From a virus: a stretch of 48,256 bases of DNA. Below, piece after piece: positions 15,925 to 24,501 of the stretch; positions within the stretch are counted from its first letter, which is position 1, and each line of letters opens with the position of its first letter. A program made the position numbers and the translations under genes. The notes under the pieces were generated by a model. It was not told where the DNA came from. It searched no databases and saw nothing but the letters and a program-made list of their open reading frames with translations. Location: IMG/VR virus record IMGVR_UViG_3300027770_000086, positions 1 through 48,256 of that record, one strand, 5' to 3'.

Positions 15925-16251
15925 TCAATTTTCTATTATGTTATTATCTATATTCCAAATATTAAAAAAATCAAATTCATTTTCTTTTTCCCACCCATAC
16001 ATTCTCATACTAATTTCGTTTCGGGTCTCCAAAGATAATGCTTTTGAGATAAATTGTCTACTAACTGGATGAATCATTTGTACCATCATCACAAAATCAC
16101 AACCTTCATTTTTTAAACTTTTTATTCTACCAATTTTTTCATCAACATATTCAACCTCATCAAAAGTCCTCCAAAAACGAATGCAAATTGTTCGTAATTC
16201 CTCAAAGTATTCGTCTTTTGGAGGAGTATAAAATAATTCTACCGTTGTCAT
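15925..16251 (-). CDS. Hypothetical protein
   Basis: 108 residues (MTTVELFYTPPKDEYFEELR...). A mixed alpha/beta protein without a recognised family. Its ATG overlaps the metallophosphoesterase stop by one base (TAATG), so the two are probably coupled. Confidence 0.6.
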   Translation of the reverse strand: MTTVELFYTPPKDEYFEELRTICIRFWRTFDEVEYVDEKIGRIKSLKNEGCDFVMMVQMIHPVSRQFISKALSLETRNEISMRMYGWEKENEFDFFNIWNIDNNIIEN

Positions 16252-16922
16252 TACTTATCCGAATTTAATAATCTTTCTAAGTGGTGGTCAGCTGGCATCT
16301 CAGATAATTGTTCTCTGTGCCTTAACAAAGGTACGACTTCTCTGTATAAGTTGTACGGTCTAAATTCAGGGTGACCATCCATACCAACATCCATTCTTTG
16401 ACCTTTACCAAACCTCATGTGGGTTGGAAGGTGACAGTGACCGTGTAAGTGCATTACACCCTTATTAAGACCATCCCAAGAACTTATGGGGTAGTGCATC
16501 AAACGGAATTTAAATTGTCCCATTTCAAGTGTATTGTAGTGAGAAACAGATTTAAATAACCCTTGAGACCCATCTCTATTATTTTCTATGTGGTGGTCGT
16601 GGTTTCCGAGTATCAAATGTATGTTTTTACATATAAGTCTATTCCAAAATTCACGTATTTGGTCAAATCCACCAAACGACCAGTCACCAAGGTGAATTAA
16701 TATATCATCTTGCCCAACATATTCGTTAATGTTATTAACAATTGTGGCATTCATTTTTTCTATTGTGGAAAAGTCACGAGTTTGGGATATAGGTGTTTCA
16801 CCTTCTTGGGTTCTCCAAGCTGTAACCCCCCTACATATATTCTTGTGAGAATAGTGGGTGTCAGAAGTAATCCATACATTAACTTCTGGTATATTTTTGG
16901 TATCTACAGGTATTTTTATCAT
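16251..16922 (-). CDS. Calcineurin-like metallophosphoesterase
   Basis: 223 residues with all metal-binding motifs: ITSDTHYSH (D21, H23), HLGDWSFGG (D80), LGNHDHH (N107, H108), MHYP and MHLHGHCH (about 157-164). Members hydrolyse phosphodiester or phosphomonoester bonds with two metal ions; the phage versions have uncertain substrates, possibly nucleotides or nucleic-acid ends. Its promoter TATCTTTG lies 4 bases before the ATG. Confidence 0.9.
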   Translation of the reverse strand: MIKIPVDTKNIPEVNVWITSDTHYSHKNICRGVTAWRTQEGETPISQTRDFSTIEKMNATIVNNINEYVGQDDILIHLGDWSFGGFDQIREFWNRLICKNIHLILGNHDHHIENNRDGSQGLFKSVSHYNTLEMGQFKFRLMHYPISSWDGLNKGVMHLHGHCHLPTHMRFGKGQRMDVGMDGHPEFRPYNLYREVVPLLRHREQLSEMPADHHLERLLNSDK

Positions 16923-16926
16923 AACA

Positions 16927-16934
16927 CAAAGATA
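16927..16934 (-). promoter_or_regulatory. TATCTTTG -7 element, near-leaderless
   Basis: TAnnTTTG box on the minus strand, 4 bases before the metallophosphoesterase ATG. Confidence 0.6.
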
Positions 16935-16939
16935 AGAAA

Positions 16940-17194
16940 TTATTCTGAAATTAAAAAAACTGGATTTTGGTCTGCAGCGAATAAACCTAAAATGTTGTAT
17001 TCGTAGAATTCAACAGCTTCAATAGAGGACATCCCGTCTCTCTCTTCAAGAATATGAAGAACTTTGTTTTTGGAGTATAAGATTCTCGGTCCATTACCGA
17101 ATTCTTCAACAATACCGATAATTGCATCATCCAAACCGTCCAAAATAACGGCTCCTTCGGCAAATTCGTGTATATCGTAGTTGTTGGTTATCAT
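16940..17194 (-). CDS. Conserved small phage protein
   Basis: 84 residues. The pattern IIGIVEEFGNGPRILYSKNK...ILEERDGMSSIEAVEFYEYN matches a short protein I have seen in many unrelated phages (D..I.G.....G.......YD...VI..L....GM...EA.EF...N), always of unknown function. It lies at the head of the minus-strand accessory block. Confidence 0.7.
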   Translation of the reverse strand: MITNNYDIHEFAEGAVILDGLDDAIIGIVEEFGNGPRILYSKNKVLHILEERDGMSSIEAVEFYEYNILGLFAADQNPVFLISE

Positions 17195-17210
17195 TTAAAG
17201 AAAAAAAAGA

Positions 17211-17281
17211 AAGTGGGATTCCTATTCAAGGCGAAAGTAAATTACCAAGATACTATTCAAATGAATTGGAGAACCCCACTT
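17211..17281. ncRNA. Candidate structured RNA
   Basis: AAGTGGG (17211-17217) pairs perfectly with CCCACTT (17275-17281), closing a 57-base interior that includes ATTC-AAAT-GAAT and a repeated TATTCAA. No coding frame. It lies in the divergent gap between 17194 and 17365. Strand unknown. Confidence 0.4.
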
Positions 17282-17343
17282 ATTTTACAAATCTATAGAA
17301 TAAGTTCAGATTAGTCAATTAAAAAATTTAAAATATTTTGAAG

Positions 17344-17351
17344 TATTTATA
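17344..17351 (+). promoter_or_regulatory. TATTTATA motif, putative late promoter
   Basis: AAGTATTTATATAA context, 13 bases before the ATG at 17365. Confidence 0.45.
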
Positions 17352-17364
17352 TAAAAATAAGTTT

Positions 17365-18672
17365 ATGAACGGATATTTCGCAGCAGGTAGAATGTCAGAA
17401 GAAGAAAAAAATGATATTCTAAAATTACACACCAGTGTTTACAATGGTTACAGAACTATGCAGCCAGAAGTTAAAAATGAACAGCCTTTATATGTTTACG
17501 ACCCAGCACAAGATAAAGTTGGTGTGGTTATGAACAACAAAGGAGTAATAAAACCATATACTAATTTTGGAATTAACGAATCAACAGAACAAAAAGAAGT
17601 TTGCGATGAGTGTGGTTCAATGATGATGGAGGGAGAATGTTCTGAATGTGGTTGGAAAGGTGAAGTTGGTGATATGGACGAACAATGGCAAGCGGCAATC
17701 GCACCAGCACTTGAAAGAATGGCTGTAGGATATGTTGCGGACAAAGCAATGGACAAGGTTTCTGACATGTTTTCAAGTAACGAAGGTGAAATGGAAGAAT
17801 CTCATCCACACAAAACACATAGAAAAAATGGTAAATTTAAAAAACATCAATATACTGAGGAGGAAGTTTCAGAATACGAAACAGGTCATTTAGATGACAT
17901 TTATGATGAGAGTGATTTAAATCCAAATGCAGAATTTGATTATGTTAAAGGAGCGTCAAATAAGACAAATGCTTTCCACATGAAAGAACAATCTGACGAT
18001 TATATTGATAATTTTGAAGACCCAGATAACGAAGATGATGGATTTGAAGATATTAATTCATCAGAGGTAACAGATGAGATTGAAGAACAAGGTTACACAG
18101 GTGGTGGAAATGCACCTGATATGGACCTTAGTAATATAGACCCAGCTTATGACTTTGTAAGTGATGGACCAATGGCTGGTGGTGATGTTTATCCTACTGA
18201 AGGTGAAATGGATGAAGAGGAATGTGATGAATGTTGGGAAAAGATGGAATCAGCTTGGTCTGAGGAAATTGATGAAACAGATGTTTCAGGTGTACAAGGA
18301 ATTTACGGAGCAATGGAACCAGCATTTGATTTTGATAGTGAAGGACCTGGTAAAGCGGGACCTTATCAACACAGTCAATATAATGAAGGTTCATATGTTA
18401 TTGGTTCTGACGGAGAACCAAGAGATATGAAACCAGGTGAAAAGTTTAGTGCTTTTTCACCAGAAGATTTTGATGATGACGATGATTTTGACGAAGATGA
18501 GTTGGAAGTTGATTTTGATGAATTTGACCCAAGAGACAAATCGTGGGAAGAAATCACGGCTCACACAGGAGATGATGAGTTTGGAGGTGTAGACGAAGAC
18601 ATTAAAGAGTCTTTAATCTTACAGAAAAACAGAATCATGGAAATGATGAACAGAATGAAAGTATTTAAATAA
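17365..18672 (+). CDS. Acidic probable capsid-packaged protein with zinc ribbon and internal repeats
   Basis: 435 residues from ATG 17365; the upstream TTG at 17338 lies inside the promoter region. A conserved N-terminus (QPLYVYDPAQDKVGVVMNNK) is followed by a four-Cys ribbon (CDECG, eight residues, CSECG; about 75-92), a hydrophobic patch, and a very acidic body. Two similar units occur: DPAYDFVSDGPMAGGDVY and EPAFDFDSEGPGKAGPYQ. The C-terminus ESLILQKNRIMEMMNRMKVF resembles leader or targeting helices of T4-type head proteins. I infer a head or core component rather than an enzyme. Strong terminator directly after the stop. Confidence 0.6.
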   Translation: MNGYFAAGRMSEEEKNDILKLHTSVYNGYRTMQPEVKNEQPLYVYDPAQDKVGVVMNNKGVIKPYTNFGINESTEQKEVCDECGSMMMEGECSECGWKGEVGDMDEQWQAAIAPALERMAVGYVADKAMDKVSDMFSSNEGEMEESHPHKTHRKNGKFKKHQYTEEEVSEYETGHLDDIYDESDLNPNAEFDYVKGASNKTNAFHMKEQSDDYIDNFEDPDNEDDGFEDINSSEVTDEIEEQGYTGGGNAPDMDLSNIDPAYDFVSDGPMAGGDVYPTEGEMDEEECDECWEKMESAWSEEIDETDVSGVQGIYGAMEPAFDFDSEGPGKAGPYQHSQYNEGSYVIGSDGEPRDMKPGEKFSAFSPEDFDDDDDFDEDELEVDFDEFDPRDKSWEEITAHTGDDEFGGVDEDIKESLILQKNRIMEMMNRMKVFK

Positions 18673-18676
18673 AAAA

Positions 18677-18696
18677 AACCCCTCTTAGGAGGGGTT
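18677..18696. terminator. Bidirectional terminator between convergent genes
   Basis: AACCCCTC-TTAG-GAGGGGTT hairpin with A-run on one side; it overlaps the 3' end of the convergent GT17-like gene. Confidence 0.85.
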
Positions 18697-19725
18697 AATT
18701 ATTTCTGAGAACTTTTGATTTTTGAATTTTTCCCATAGTCCCACAACATCATCAAATCCTTTATAAATTATTCTTATGCTGTCTTGGTCTTGAGGAAATA
18801 CCGTTTCAATAATTTTTTTAATTTCATTTTTCTTATAATCATCGTGAAAATCTTTTAAAGGTTTTTCACCATATAAAACATTTGTAGGAAGATGAAGAAT
18901 ACTTTTATAAACTGATTCTCCAATATTTTCAGCAATAACCTCGTTCAGTTTGTCCGAAAATTCAATTATAGATACCGTATCATATAATTTACTAACCTCA
19001 TTAAGGTTAACCGTATTACTTGATTCTACTAAAAATAAATGCTTTTTCATATAATCTCTACCAATTTTATTATAAGCTAAGATACCGACATTTTTTGGTA
19101 ATTCAAAATCTGAAGGTGTTTTTATTACTTTATAAGTAGTTGCGGAATTATAATTAACACTAGGTAGAAGGTTTTCTCTAGCAAAAACCTCATCCTCAGT
19201 TGGTTCATGAAAGTTCAAAAATTTCCAACCGTTTTTTATTTCTTTAAAGTTAGATTCATTTTTTCCAAAAAATCTTTTAAAAATATTTTTGTGAGTTAAA
19301 AATTTTGAGAAGGTAAAAACATATGCCCCAAAAAAAGTATCTTTTATAAGATAATCAGTATTCCAACACAATGTTGTGTGTTCAATAAAAACATTCCTAA
19401 TTTTTGTTTCATTAATGATTTCATCAATATTATTAAAATCAGGAATTTCATTTTCTTTTGATATAAAAATTAAATCATCAAAACTTTCATAATTCGTACT
19501 TAAGAATTCTTTTAATAAATCATAAAAATGAGTTTCGTTTTTAAATGTTTCAAAAAGTATGACCCTGTCTTTGACTCTTATGTCAATCTCACATTTAACC
19601 TCATCCGATAATGGAACAAGGATGAAAAAATCAACAATATTATAGAATTCAGAAAATCTAAGATTTAATAAATCTTTATTACCTTCAAATAAGATAATAT
19701 CAAAAATTTTAAAGTTTTTTTTCAT
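18685..19725 (-). CDS. GT17-like glycosyltransferase
   Basis: 346 residues. The N-terminus (KIFDIILFEGNKDLLNLRFS, EFYNIVDFFILV) closely follows the opening of glycosyltransferase family 17 (beta-1,4-mannosyl-glycoprotein N-acetylglucosaminyltransferase type: hYD.hhF..EhdhLeiRl.EL...VD.FVhvE). Further family-like blocks: DDLIFISKENEIPDF (in place of the DxD-type region), and FIEHTTLCWNTDY. The C-terminal half (about 190-346) is unassigned. Predicted to add a sugar to host surface glycan or a virion component. It is convergent with the acidic capsid-like gene. Confidence 0.65.
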   Translation of the reverse strand: MKKNFKIFDIILFEGNKDLLNLRFSEFYNIVDFFILVPLSDEVKCEIDIRVKDRVILFETFKNETHFYDLLKEFLSTNYESFDDLIFISKENEIPDFNNIDEIINETKIRNVFIEHTTLCWNTDYLIKDTFFGAYVFTFSKFLTHKNIFKRFFGKNESNFKEIKNGWKFLNFHEPTEDEVFARENLLPSVNYNSATTYKVIKTPSDFELPKNVGILAYNKIGRDYMKKHLFLVESSNTVNLNEVSKLYDTVSIIEFSDKLNEVIAENIGESVYKSILHLPTNVLYGEKPLKDFHDDYKKNEIKKIIETVFPQDQDSIRIIYKGFDDVVGLWEKFKNQKFSEIINPS

Positions 19726-19781
19726 TTATATTGAAATAACATTTACGTTAGATTACTATTAGTATAACTAAATTCAACGCA

Positions 19782-20372
19782 ATGTCAAAACAATTTTTAG
19801 CAAACGAAAGAAATAACGTTAATCATTTTAACTATTACTATTTTACCAACGCATTCACACCTGAAGAATTGGATACGATAAAAACAATTGGAAACTCATA
19901 TCCTAAACAATTAGCTGAAGTCGGAGGAGGAGATGATTCTCAAGTAAGTGATTATCGTAAAAGTGAAATTTCTTGGATTCCAGAAGAACCCAATAATCAA
20001 TGGCTTTACGATAAAATATCTCAATATGCTATTTCTGCAAATAAAGAGATGTGGAATTTTGACATTTGGGGTTACCACGATTCTCTTCAATTTACAAATT
20101 ATTATGGTGATGGTGGTCATTATGATTGGCACGCAGATTTAGGTCCTGGAATTTCTAATAGAAAGTTATCGGTTGTTCTACAATTATCTGACCCTAAAGA
20201 TTACGTGGGAGGAGAATTACAAATGAATACTGGCGGAGGAATTACATCGGTCGCAAAAGAATATAATTCATTATGTTTTTTCCCATCATTTGTATTACAC
20301 AGAGTAACCCCTCTAACTTCAGGAACAAGAACTTCTTTAGTTACTTGGTTATGTGGTGCAAATCTTAGATAA
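19782..20372 (+). CDS. 2-oxoglutarate/Fe(II) dioxygenase (PKHD-type hydroxylase)
   Basis: 196 residues. Iron ligands H117 and D119 (HYDWHADLGPG) and distal H173 (SFVLHRVTPLTSGTR), with R183 likely binding 2-oxoglutarate; GGELQMNTGGG lies between them. This is the double-stranded beta-helix of PiuC-like hydroxylases, which oxidise prolyl or other side chains. Such enzymes are common in T4-like marine phages and their target is generally unknown. Its stop overlaps the next ATG (TAATG). Confidence 0.9.
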   Translation: MSKQFLANERNNVNHFNYYYFTNAFTPEELDTIKTIGNSYPKQLAEVGGGDDSQVSDYRKSEISWIPEEPNNQWLYDKISQYAISANKEMWNFDIWGYHDSLQFTNYYGDGGHYDWHADLGPGISNRKLSVVLQLSDPKDYVGGELQMNTGGGITSVAKEYNSLCFFPSFVLHRVTPLTSGTRTSLVTWLCGANLR

Positions 20373-20770
20373 TGGTTAGAGAAAGAATAACAGTAAATGA
20401 TTTTGAAAGGATAACAAAAGAAAATGAGTATTTTATTTGGCATTTTGTTAATCCAAATAGTGCGACGCAATTAAAATCAATATTTCAGATAGACAACCCA
20501 TTTAATCCGAACCCATTTATTCCAATTTTAAAGTCAATATCAGTACCATATTTTGAATCTGACAGTCAAGAAAGCTATGATTTTTTAATAAATTTAGATA
20601 CTCCATTTATAGTTAATGCACATAAAAATAATACCTATAATCCTGTAGTAATTTCGTTTAATAGAAAAAGAATGGTAAACCACACTTTTGGACCATATTG
20701 TTATTGTATTGAAGGGGTGATAGAATTAATTGGGGAACTTAATCCCCAATTTATATTAGATATTAATTAG
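20372..20770 (+). CDS. Hypothetical protein coupled to the dioxygenase
   Basis: 132 residues (MVRERITVNDFERITKENEY...), beta-rich with several aromatic positions and a Cys pair (YCYC, about 109-112). Start overlaps the dioxygenase stop. May be a partner or substrate of the hydroxylase (inference from coupling only). Ends 4 bases inside the convergent gene. Confidence 0.6.
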   Translation: MVRERITVNDFERITKENEYFIWHFVNPNSATQLKSIFQIDNPFNPNPFIPILKSISVPYFESDSQESYDFLINLDTPFIVNAHKNNTYNPVVISFNRKRMVNHTFGPYCYCIEGVIELIGELNPQFILDIN

Positions 20771-21348
20771 CGTTCAGTGTTAAAGAAAAACACTTGGAAC
20801 AATCTTCCATCATACATATCTTTTCCAAAATAGTCTAATGATACATGATAATTGTCCGCTCTGTACATGATTAGACGATTAAAAATATTACCGACTCTAT
20901 CAACCATATCCCATTTTGTGTAGTCTTGCATATCATCACCTGAAGGTGCTGATTCTTTATATCCAGCTTCATTTTCTCTTTTGTAATTGTAATGCATCCA
21001 ACCAGTTTCTTTATGTTTAAAGATTCCTGTTCCAGCACTAATAGGTGCGTTAGGTGTTAAATAACAAACAGCGGCCCAATCTGTTGTTGAGTCTGCATGA
21101 ATCCAAGACCTATCTTTTGCTGTTGTATATTGGAACGAGCCAGTATAGTCACCACCCCACCAAGTTACTTCACCAGCAAATGGGTAAAGAATATCTCTAA
21201 GTTTTTGTCTAATAGAATCGTTTAAGAAGGATTCGGTTCTTAATCCAGGGTAGTTACCTCTTACCTTAAATTCTTGTTTTAGTGCAAATTCTCTAACCTC
21301 CATTGGGTTTGAATAAAAGTCGTCAATTGTTAAAGAGTTAAATCTCAT
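20767..21348 (-). CDS. DUF6445-type, 2OG-Fe(II) oxygenase-like protein
   Basis: 193 residues. SWIHADSTTDWAAVCYLTP (H84, D86), a GTGIFKHKETG segment and MYRADNYHVSLDYFGKD (H168) followed by GRLFQVFFFN match the DUF6445 family, whose H-x-D...H layout is that of Fe(II)/2-oxoglutarate oxygenases. Substrate unknown. It faces the PKHD-type hydroxylase across one short gene, so two such enzymes lie within 1.6 kb. Confidence 0.8.
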   Translation of the reverse strand: MRFNSLTIDDFYSNPMEVREFALKQEFKVRGNYPGLRTESFLNDSIRQKLRDILYPFAGEVTWWGGDYTGSFQYTTAKDRSWIHADSTTDWAAVCYLTPNAPISAGTGIFKHKETGWMHYNYKRENEAGYKESAPSGDDMQDYTKWDMVDRVGNIFNRLIMYRADNYHVSLDYFGKDMYDGRLFQVFFFNTER

Positions 21349-21464
21349 ATTAAAAGTTTTATAAACAAGTATAAGAATAAAATGCTCTAAAAAAAATGAT
21401 GTTTAATAATAATTTATATGACTTTTGCTTCTTTTTGTAATATTTCTTTATAAATTGTTTTATT

Positions 21465-21764
21465 ATGGAGATAAAAGAAATCGTATCATATTTTTTGAAT
21501 GCAGAAACAAACATTTTAGAAGTTTCATTCAGAACTATAGATGACAATGAAGAAGTTTTAAGAAACGACAATATTGATTATACAATTGTTGGAGATTATG
21601 GATTTGATTTAGTTACAGAATCTTTTGATTTTTTTGGTGAGGAGTTTGAAGATGAATTGTTTGAGGAAGAAAAAGTTGAACTTGATGAGGATGAGTTAGT
21701 GATTTTCTTAAATGAATATTACACAATAAATCCTGATACTTTACCAAGAGCGGAATTCTATTAA
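21465..21764 (+). CDS. Small very acidic protein
   Basis: 99 residues, with a third of the chain Asp or Glu (DNEEVLRNDN, FDFFGEEFEDELFEEEKVEL). It could mimic DNA or bind basic proteins, as many phage inhibitors do, but composition alone is weak evidence. The opposite-strand frame is rejected because this one has an ATG, an AT-rich leader and consistent codon use. Confidence 0.6.
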   Translation: MEIKEIVSYFLNAETNILEVSFRTIDDNEEVLRNDNIDYTIVGDYGFDLVTESFDFFGEEFEDELFEEEKVELDEDELVIFLNEYYTINPDTLPRAEFY

Positions 21765-22294
21765 GGTCCGACACGAGTAAGGTACAATGTCATTACTTGT
21801 TTTTCACCAAATTTACCTTTAAACCAAGCACCCGAACTTTTTAATTGAAGTGATTCAAATCCGTCATCTTCAATCAAAAATGTCATAGTCCGATTTGATT
21901 CACCCGTAAAATAAGTAAATTGAACGAATCCATTGTTGTAAGCATTATTACTTAAGATTTTGTAATATATGAATCCATGTGGTTGGTTCGGTAGTGGGTA
22001 TTTCCAAATATCTCCACTGGCATTAATTCCAATACAATCAATTTTTACTACCGAATAATCAAAATGAATGTAAAATCTATTGATAACAATAGAATCAAAA
22101 GGAGTGGGTAATAAATGATTTACATATTTTTGTCCCAAAGTATATAATGAGTCACGACTTTCAGTTTGGTCTACGTTTGTTATATCTAATTTAGAGACAA
22201 CGTACTTTCCACTTAAAGTTACGTCACTATTATTTAATACAAATTTTTCACAACTTGTTAGACATAGTAGTATAAATAAAAGATATTTTTTCAT
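21761..22294 (-). CDS. Exported lipoprotein
   Basis: 177 residues from ATG 22294 (MKKYLLFILLCLTSCEKFVL), with a lipobox LTSC at Cys 15. The 11-codon upstream extension has no ATG and overlaps the promoter. Body beta-rich (FVQFTYFTGESNRTMTFLI, MTLYLTRVGP), lipocalin-like in style but unassigned. A TATCTTTG promoter 4 bases upstream suggests early expression; a surface lipoprotein could block superinfection (inference). Confidence 0.7.
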   Translation of the reverse strand: MKKYLLFILLCLTSCEKFVLNNSDVTLSGKYVVSKLDITNVDQTESRDSLYTLGQKYVNHLLPTPFDSIVINRFYIHFDYSVVKIDCIGINASGDIWKYPLPNQPHGFIYYKILSNNAYNNGFVQFTYFTGESNRTMTFLIEDDGFESLQLKSSGAWFKGKFGEKQVMTLYLTRVGP

Positions 22295-22298
22295 TTTG

Positions 22299-22306
22299 CA
22301 AAGATA
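22299..22306 (-). promoter_or_regulatory. TATCTTTG -7 element, near-leaderless
   Basis: Minus-strand TAnnTTTG, 4 bases before the lipoprotein ATG at 22294. Confidence 0.6.
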
Positions 22307-22330
22307 TGAAACTTTATTCAAAATCAAAAA

Positions 22331-22338
22331 TATTTATA
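22331..22338 (+). promoter_or_regulatory. TATTTATA motif, putative late promoter
   Basis: Exact motif, 4 bases before the ATG at 22343, starting a co-directional run of probable virion genes. Confidence 0.45.
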
Positions 22339-22342
22339 TCAT

Positions 22343-22591
22343 ATGATTTTAGACGTAGATTTTTTAATTAATTTTTTTGACAAATATTCAGGTAAATCTG
22401 GTAAAGGAGAAATGGGTGAACAAGACGATGCTGCGGCATCATCTGCACCATCATCGGGTGGTTCTGGAAAAGGAGTTCCAAAATGGGCGGATTCTTATTC
22501 TTTGAAAAGAGGAAAGGCAAATATGTTGAGTAAAGGTGGTGAAAAATGGGAAACAGGTCTTACAAGGGGAGCAGCAAATCAAATTTGGTAA
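22343..22591 (+). CDS. Small probable virion protein
   Basis: 82 residues: a short hydrophobic start (MILDVDFLINFFDKY), a Ser/Gly/Ala linker and a basic C-terminus (KWADSYSLKRGKANMLSKGG, WETGLTRGAANQIW). The ...RGKAN...W...GLTRG.AN pattern resembles small structural proteins of T4-like marine phages (memory only). First gene of the 22.3-25.2 kb unit. Confidence 0.55.
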   Translation: MILDVDFLINFFDKYSGKSGKGEMGEQDDAAASSAPSSGGSGKGVPKWADSYSLKRGKANMLSKGGEKWETGLTRGAANQIW

Positions 22592-22599
22592 TTTAAATA

Positions 22600-22607
22600 T
22601 ATTTATA
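22600..22607 (+). promoter_or_regulatory. TATTTATA motif, putative late promoter
   Basis: Exact motif, 12 bases before the ATG at 22620. Confidence 0.45.
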
Positions 22608-22619
22608 AAGAAAAGTAAT

Positions 22620-23588
22620 ATGGTACAACCTAAATACAGCCCTGAAGAAGCTCTACAAAGAGCCAAATTAATGATGGGGTATGACACAAGAAAAACTCTT
22701 AAAGAGAATAAAGAAACAATTTTTGAACAAGTTAACCCTACCAGTGCTACTTTAGGTACTATTGGAGCGGGAACAGGATTTGTTGCTGGTACTTCATTGG
22801 CCGCAGGAGCTGCAGCTGGTACTACTGTATTTCCTATAGTAGGAACAGCAATTGGTGCGTTAGTTGGACTAGGACTTGGCGCGTTAGGTTATTGGATGGA
22901 TAATGCGGATAAGGGTAAAGAATCTTTTGCTGAATTAATGAATGCGTGTAAAGCTCCTGGTGCTTCTAAATTAGTTCCTAAAATGTCAAAAAGTGACATA
23001 CGAAATATAGCTTATTCAATAGAAGATGCTAAAGGTGATTGGAATGACGATGAAGATGCAATTGTAGCTGCGTTACAAAAAGTAGAGTCAATTGCTGACC
23101 TTTGTGCTTTAGATAAAAAAGTAACTGGTGGTTTATTTAAATTTTTGGACGATTTAACTGATAGCCCTGATGAATGGAAAATGTTTACTAGACCAATTGC
23201 AGGAATGATTGAAGATAGTGAAATAGTATTAACTCCTGAAGAACAAGGTAAAAAAGATAACGGTAAATCAGGAGGAGCATCTGGTGGTGCGGTTGTTAAA
23301 GGAGGAACTAAATCAACATATACACCTTGTACACCAGGAAAATATGTTAGAGGTTGTAAGTCTGAAGTTGTTAAAAAAGTTCAAGTTTGTTTAAAACAAG
23401 CTCCAAAACATCAAACAGGTAACTTTGGTCCAATTACACAAGCAAACTTACAAAAACTTGGAAAAGGGTTTGAAAATGGATTTACAGATGCAGATGTTGC
23501 AACTATATGTCAAACTGAAGTTAAACCTGAAGTTAAAGCAGTTGTTACCCCTGGAGAACAAGGTGTTGAAGATGTAAATAATGTTTAA
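22620..23588 (+). CDS. Gly-zipper membrane and peptidoglycan-binding-like virion protein
   Basis: 322 residues from ATG 22620; the frame extends upstream into the previous gene but without an ATG. Parts: helical leader (SPEEALQRAKLMMGYDTRKT, ENKETIFEQV), a Gly/Ala-rich hydrophobic stretch at about 45-98 (GAGTGFVAGTSLAAGAAAG, IGALVGLGLGALGYWM) like glycine-zipper pores, a helical domain with DEDAIVAALQKVESIADL, and a C-terminal domain (about 250-300, CKSEVVKKVQVCLK...GNFGPITQANLQKL) fitting the peptidoglycan_binding_1 pattern. I infer a virion protein that crosses the envelope during DNA entry. Confidence 0.65.
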   Translation: MVQPKYSPEEALQRAKLMMGYDTRKTLKENKETIFEQVNPTSATLGTIGAGTGFVAGTSLAAGAAAGTTVFPIVGTAIGALVGLGLGALGYWMDNADKGKESFAELMNACKAPGASKLVPKMSKSDIRNIAYSIEDAKGDWNDDEDAIVAALQKVESIADLCALDKKVTGGLFKFLDDLTDSPDEWKMFTRPIAGMIEDSEIVLTPEEQGKKDNGKSGGASGGAVVKGGTKSTYTPCTPGKYVRGCKSEVVKKVQVCLKQAPKHQTGNFGPITQANLQKLGKGFENGFTDADVATICQTEVKPEVKAVVTPGEQGVEDVNNV

Positions 23589-23599
23589 AAAAAAATAAA

Positions 23600-24493
23600 A
23601 TGAAAACAAAATATATCACAGAAACTAAAGAAGTACAAAGAATTTTGTCTCTTCATGAGAGATACAAAAAAACTTTAATGAATGAGCAAGTAATTTCCGC
23701 CACAAATAAAAAAAATAGACAAGAACTAATACAGTTTTTTGCTAGTGCAAAAGCCTATGGTTGTTTGACTGACCAAAATTTGGTGTATGATGCCCCTTTT
23801 AGACTTGCCTCCGAAGAAAGAGGTTATATTAAAGGTCCATCAGGTTCAATGAAAGGTAAAGATAAAAGAGTTTATGATGATTTCACATACGCTGTTGTTG
23901 AGCCTGCAACAGGTGTTGTTTTAAAACAAGGACTATGGACTTGTACACAATTACAACCAAAAACACCAGAACCTAAAAAAGAAACACCTAAACCATTGAG
24001 TTCAACTCAAAATAAAGTTTTAGAGTTGATTAAACCATCAGGATGGTTCCATGAACCAGCTCCAACAGATGTTGAAGTTGACCAAAAATTATTTCAAAAA
24101 GTGAATTTAACATCAGATGCTGTAAATGATGGTTTGAAGGATATAGAGGGAGGAGTAGATTTGGTAAGTAATTATTCAAAGTATTTTCCGAGAACAGATT
24201 TTAAAGAATTTTTTATATACAAAAAAACTAACCCTGGAACACCTATCGTTCAAAGAAAGGCTGGATTAACTGTAACTTCTGAATCTTGTAAAATCGCTAT
24301 TGAGACTCTCTGGGATAGTGTTAAAAATCCGAACAGTTATTCACTAACTGACCAAGAAGTTTCCGATTACAAAAGAACTACTGAAATATGCGCTCAACCA
24401 GAAAATTCAGAGAAGTTTTTATTAAGATTTAGATTGAAAGATAAATTGAAAGATTTAGTTAATTCTAAGTATAGAATAAATTCAAGATTATAA
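23600..24493 (+). CDS. Probable virion protein with EQ-type leader
   Basis: 297 residues. Leader KYITETKEVQRILSLHERYK...LMNEQ parallels the upstream protein. Central Pro/Lys linker (KTPEPKKETPKPLSSTQNK) separates an N-terminal domain with two Cys (YGCLTDQN, LWTCTQL) from a helical C-terminal domain. No catalytic motif. Probably packaged together with its neighbours. Confidence 0.55.
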   Translation: MKTKYITETKEVQRILSLHERYKKTLMNEQVISATNKKNRQELIQFFASAKAYGCLTDQNLVYDAPFRLASEERGYIKGPSGSMKGKDKRVYDDFTYAVVEPATGVVLKQGLWTCTQLQPKTPEPKKETPKPLSSTQNKVLELIKPSGWFHEPAPTDVEVDQKLFQKVNLTSDAVNDGLKDIEGGVDLVSNYSKYFPRTDFKEFFIYKKTNPGTPIVQRKAGLTVTSESCKIAIETLWDSVKNPNSYSLTDQEVSDYKRTTEICAQPENSEKFLLRFRLKDKLKDLVNSKYRINSRL

Positions 24494-24501
24494 TATAACA
24501 A

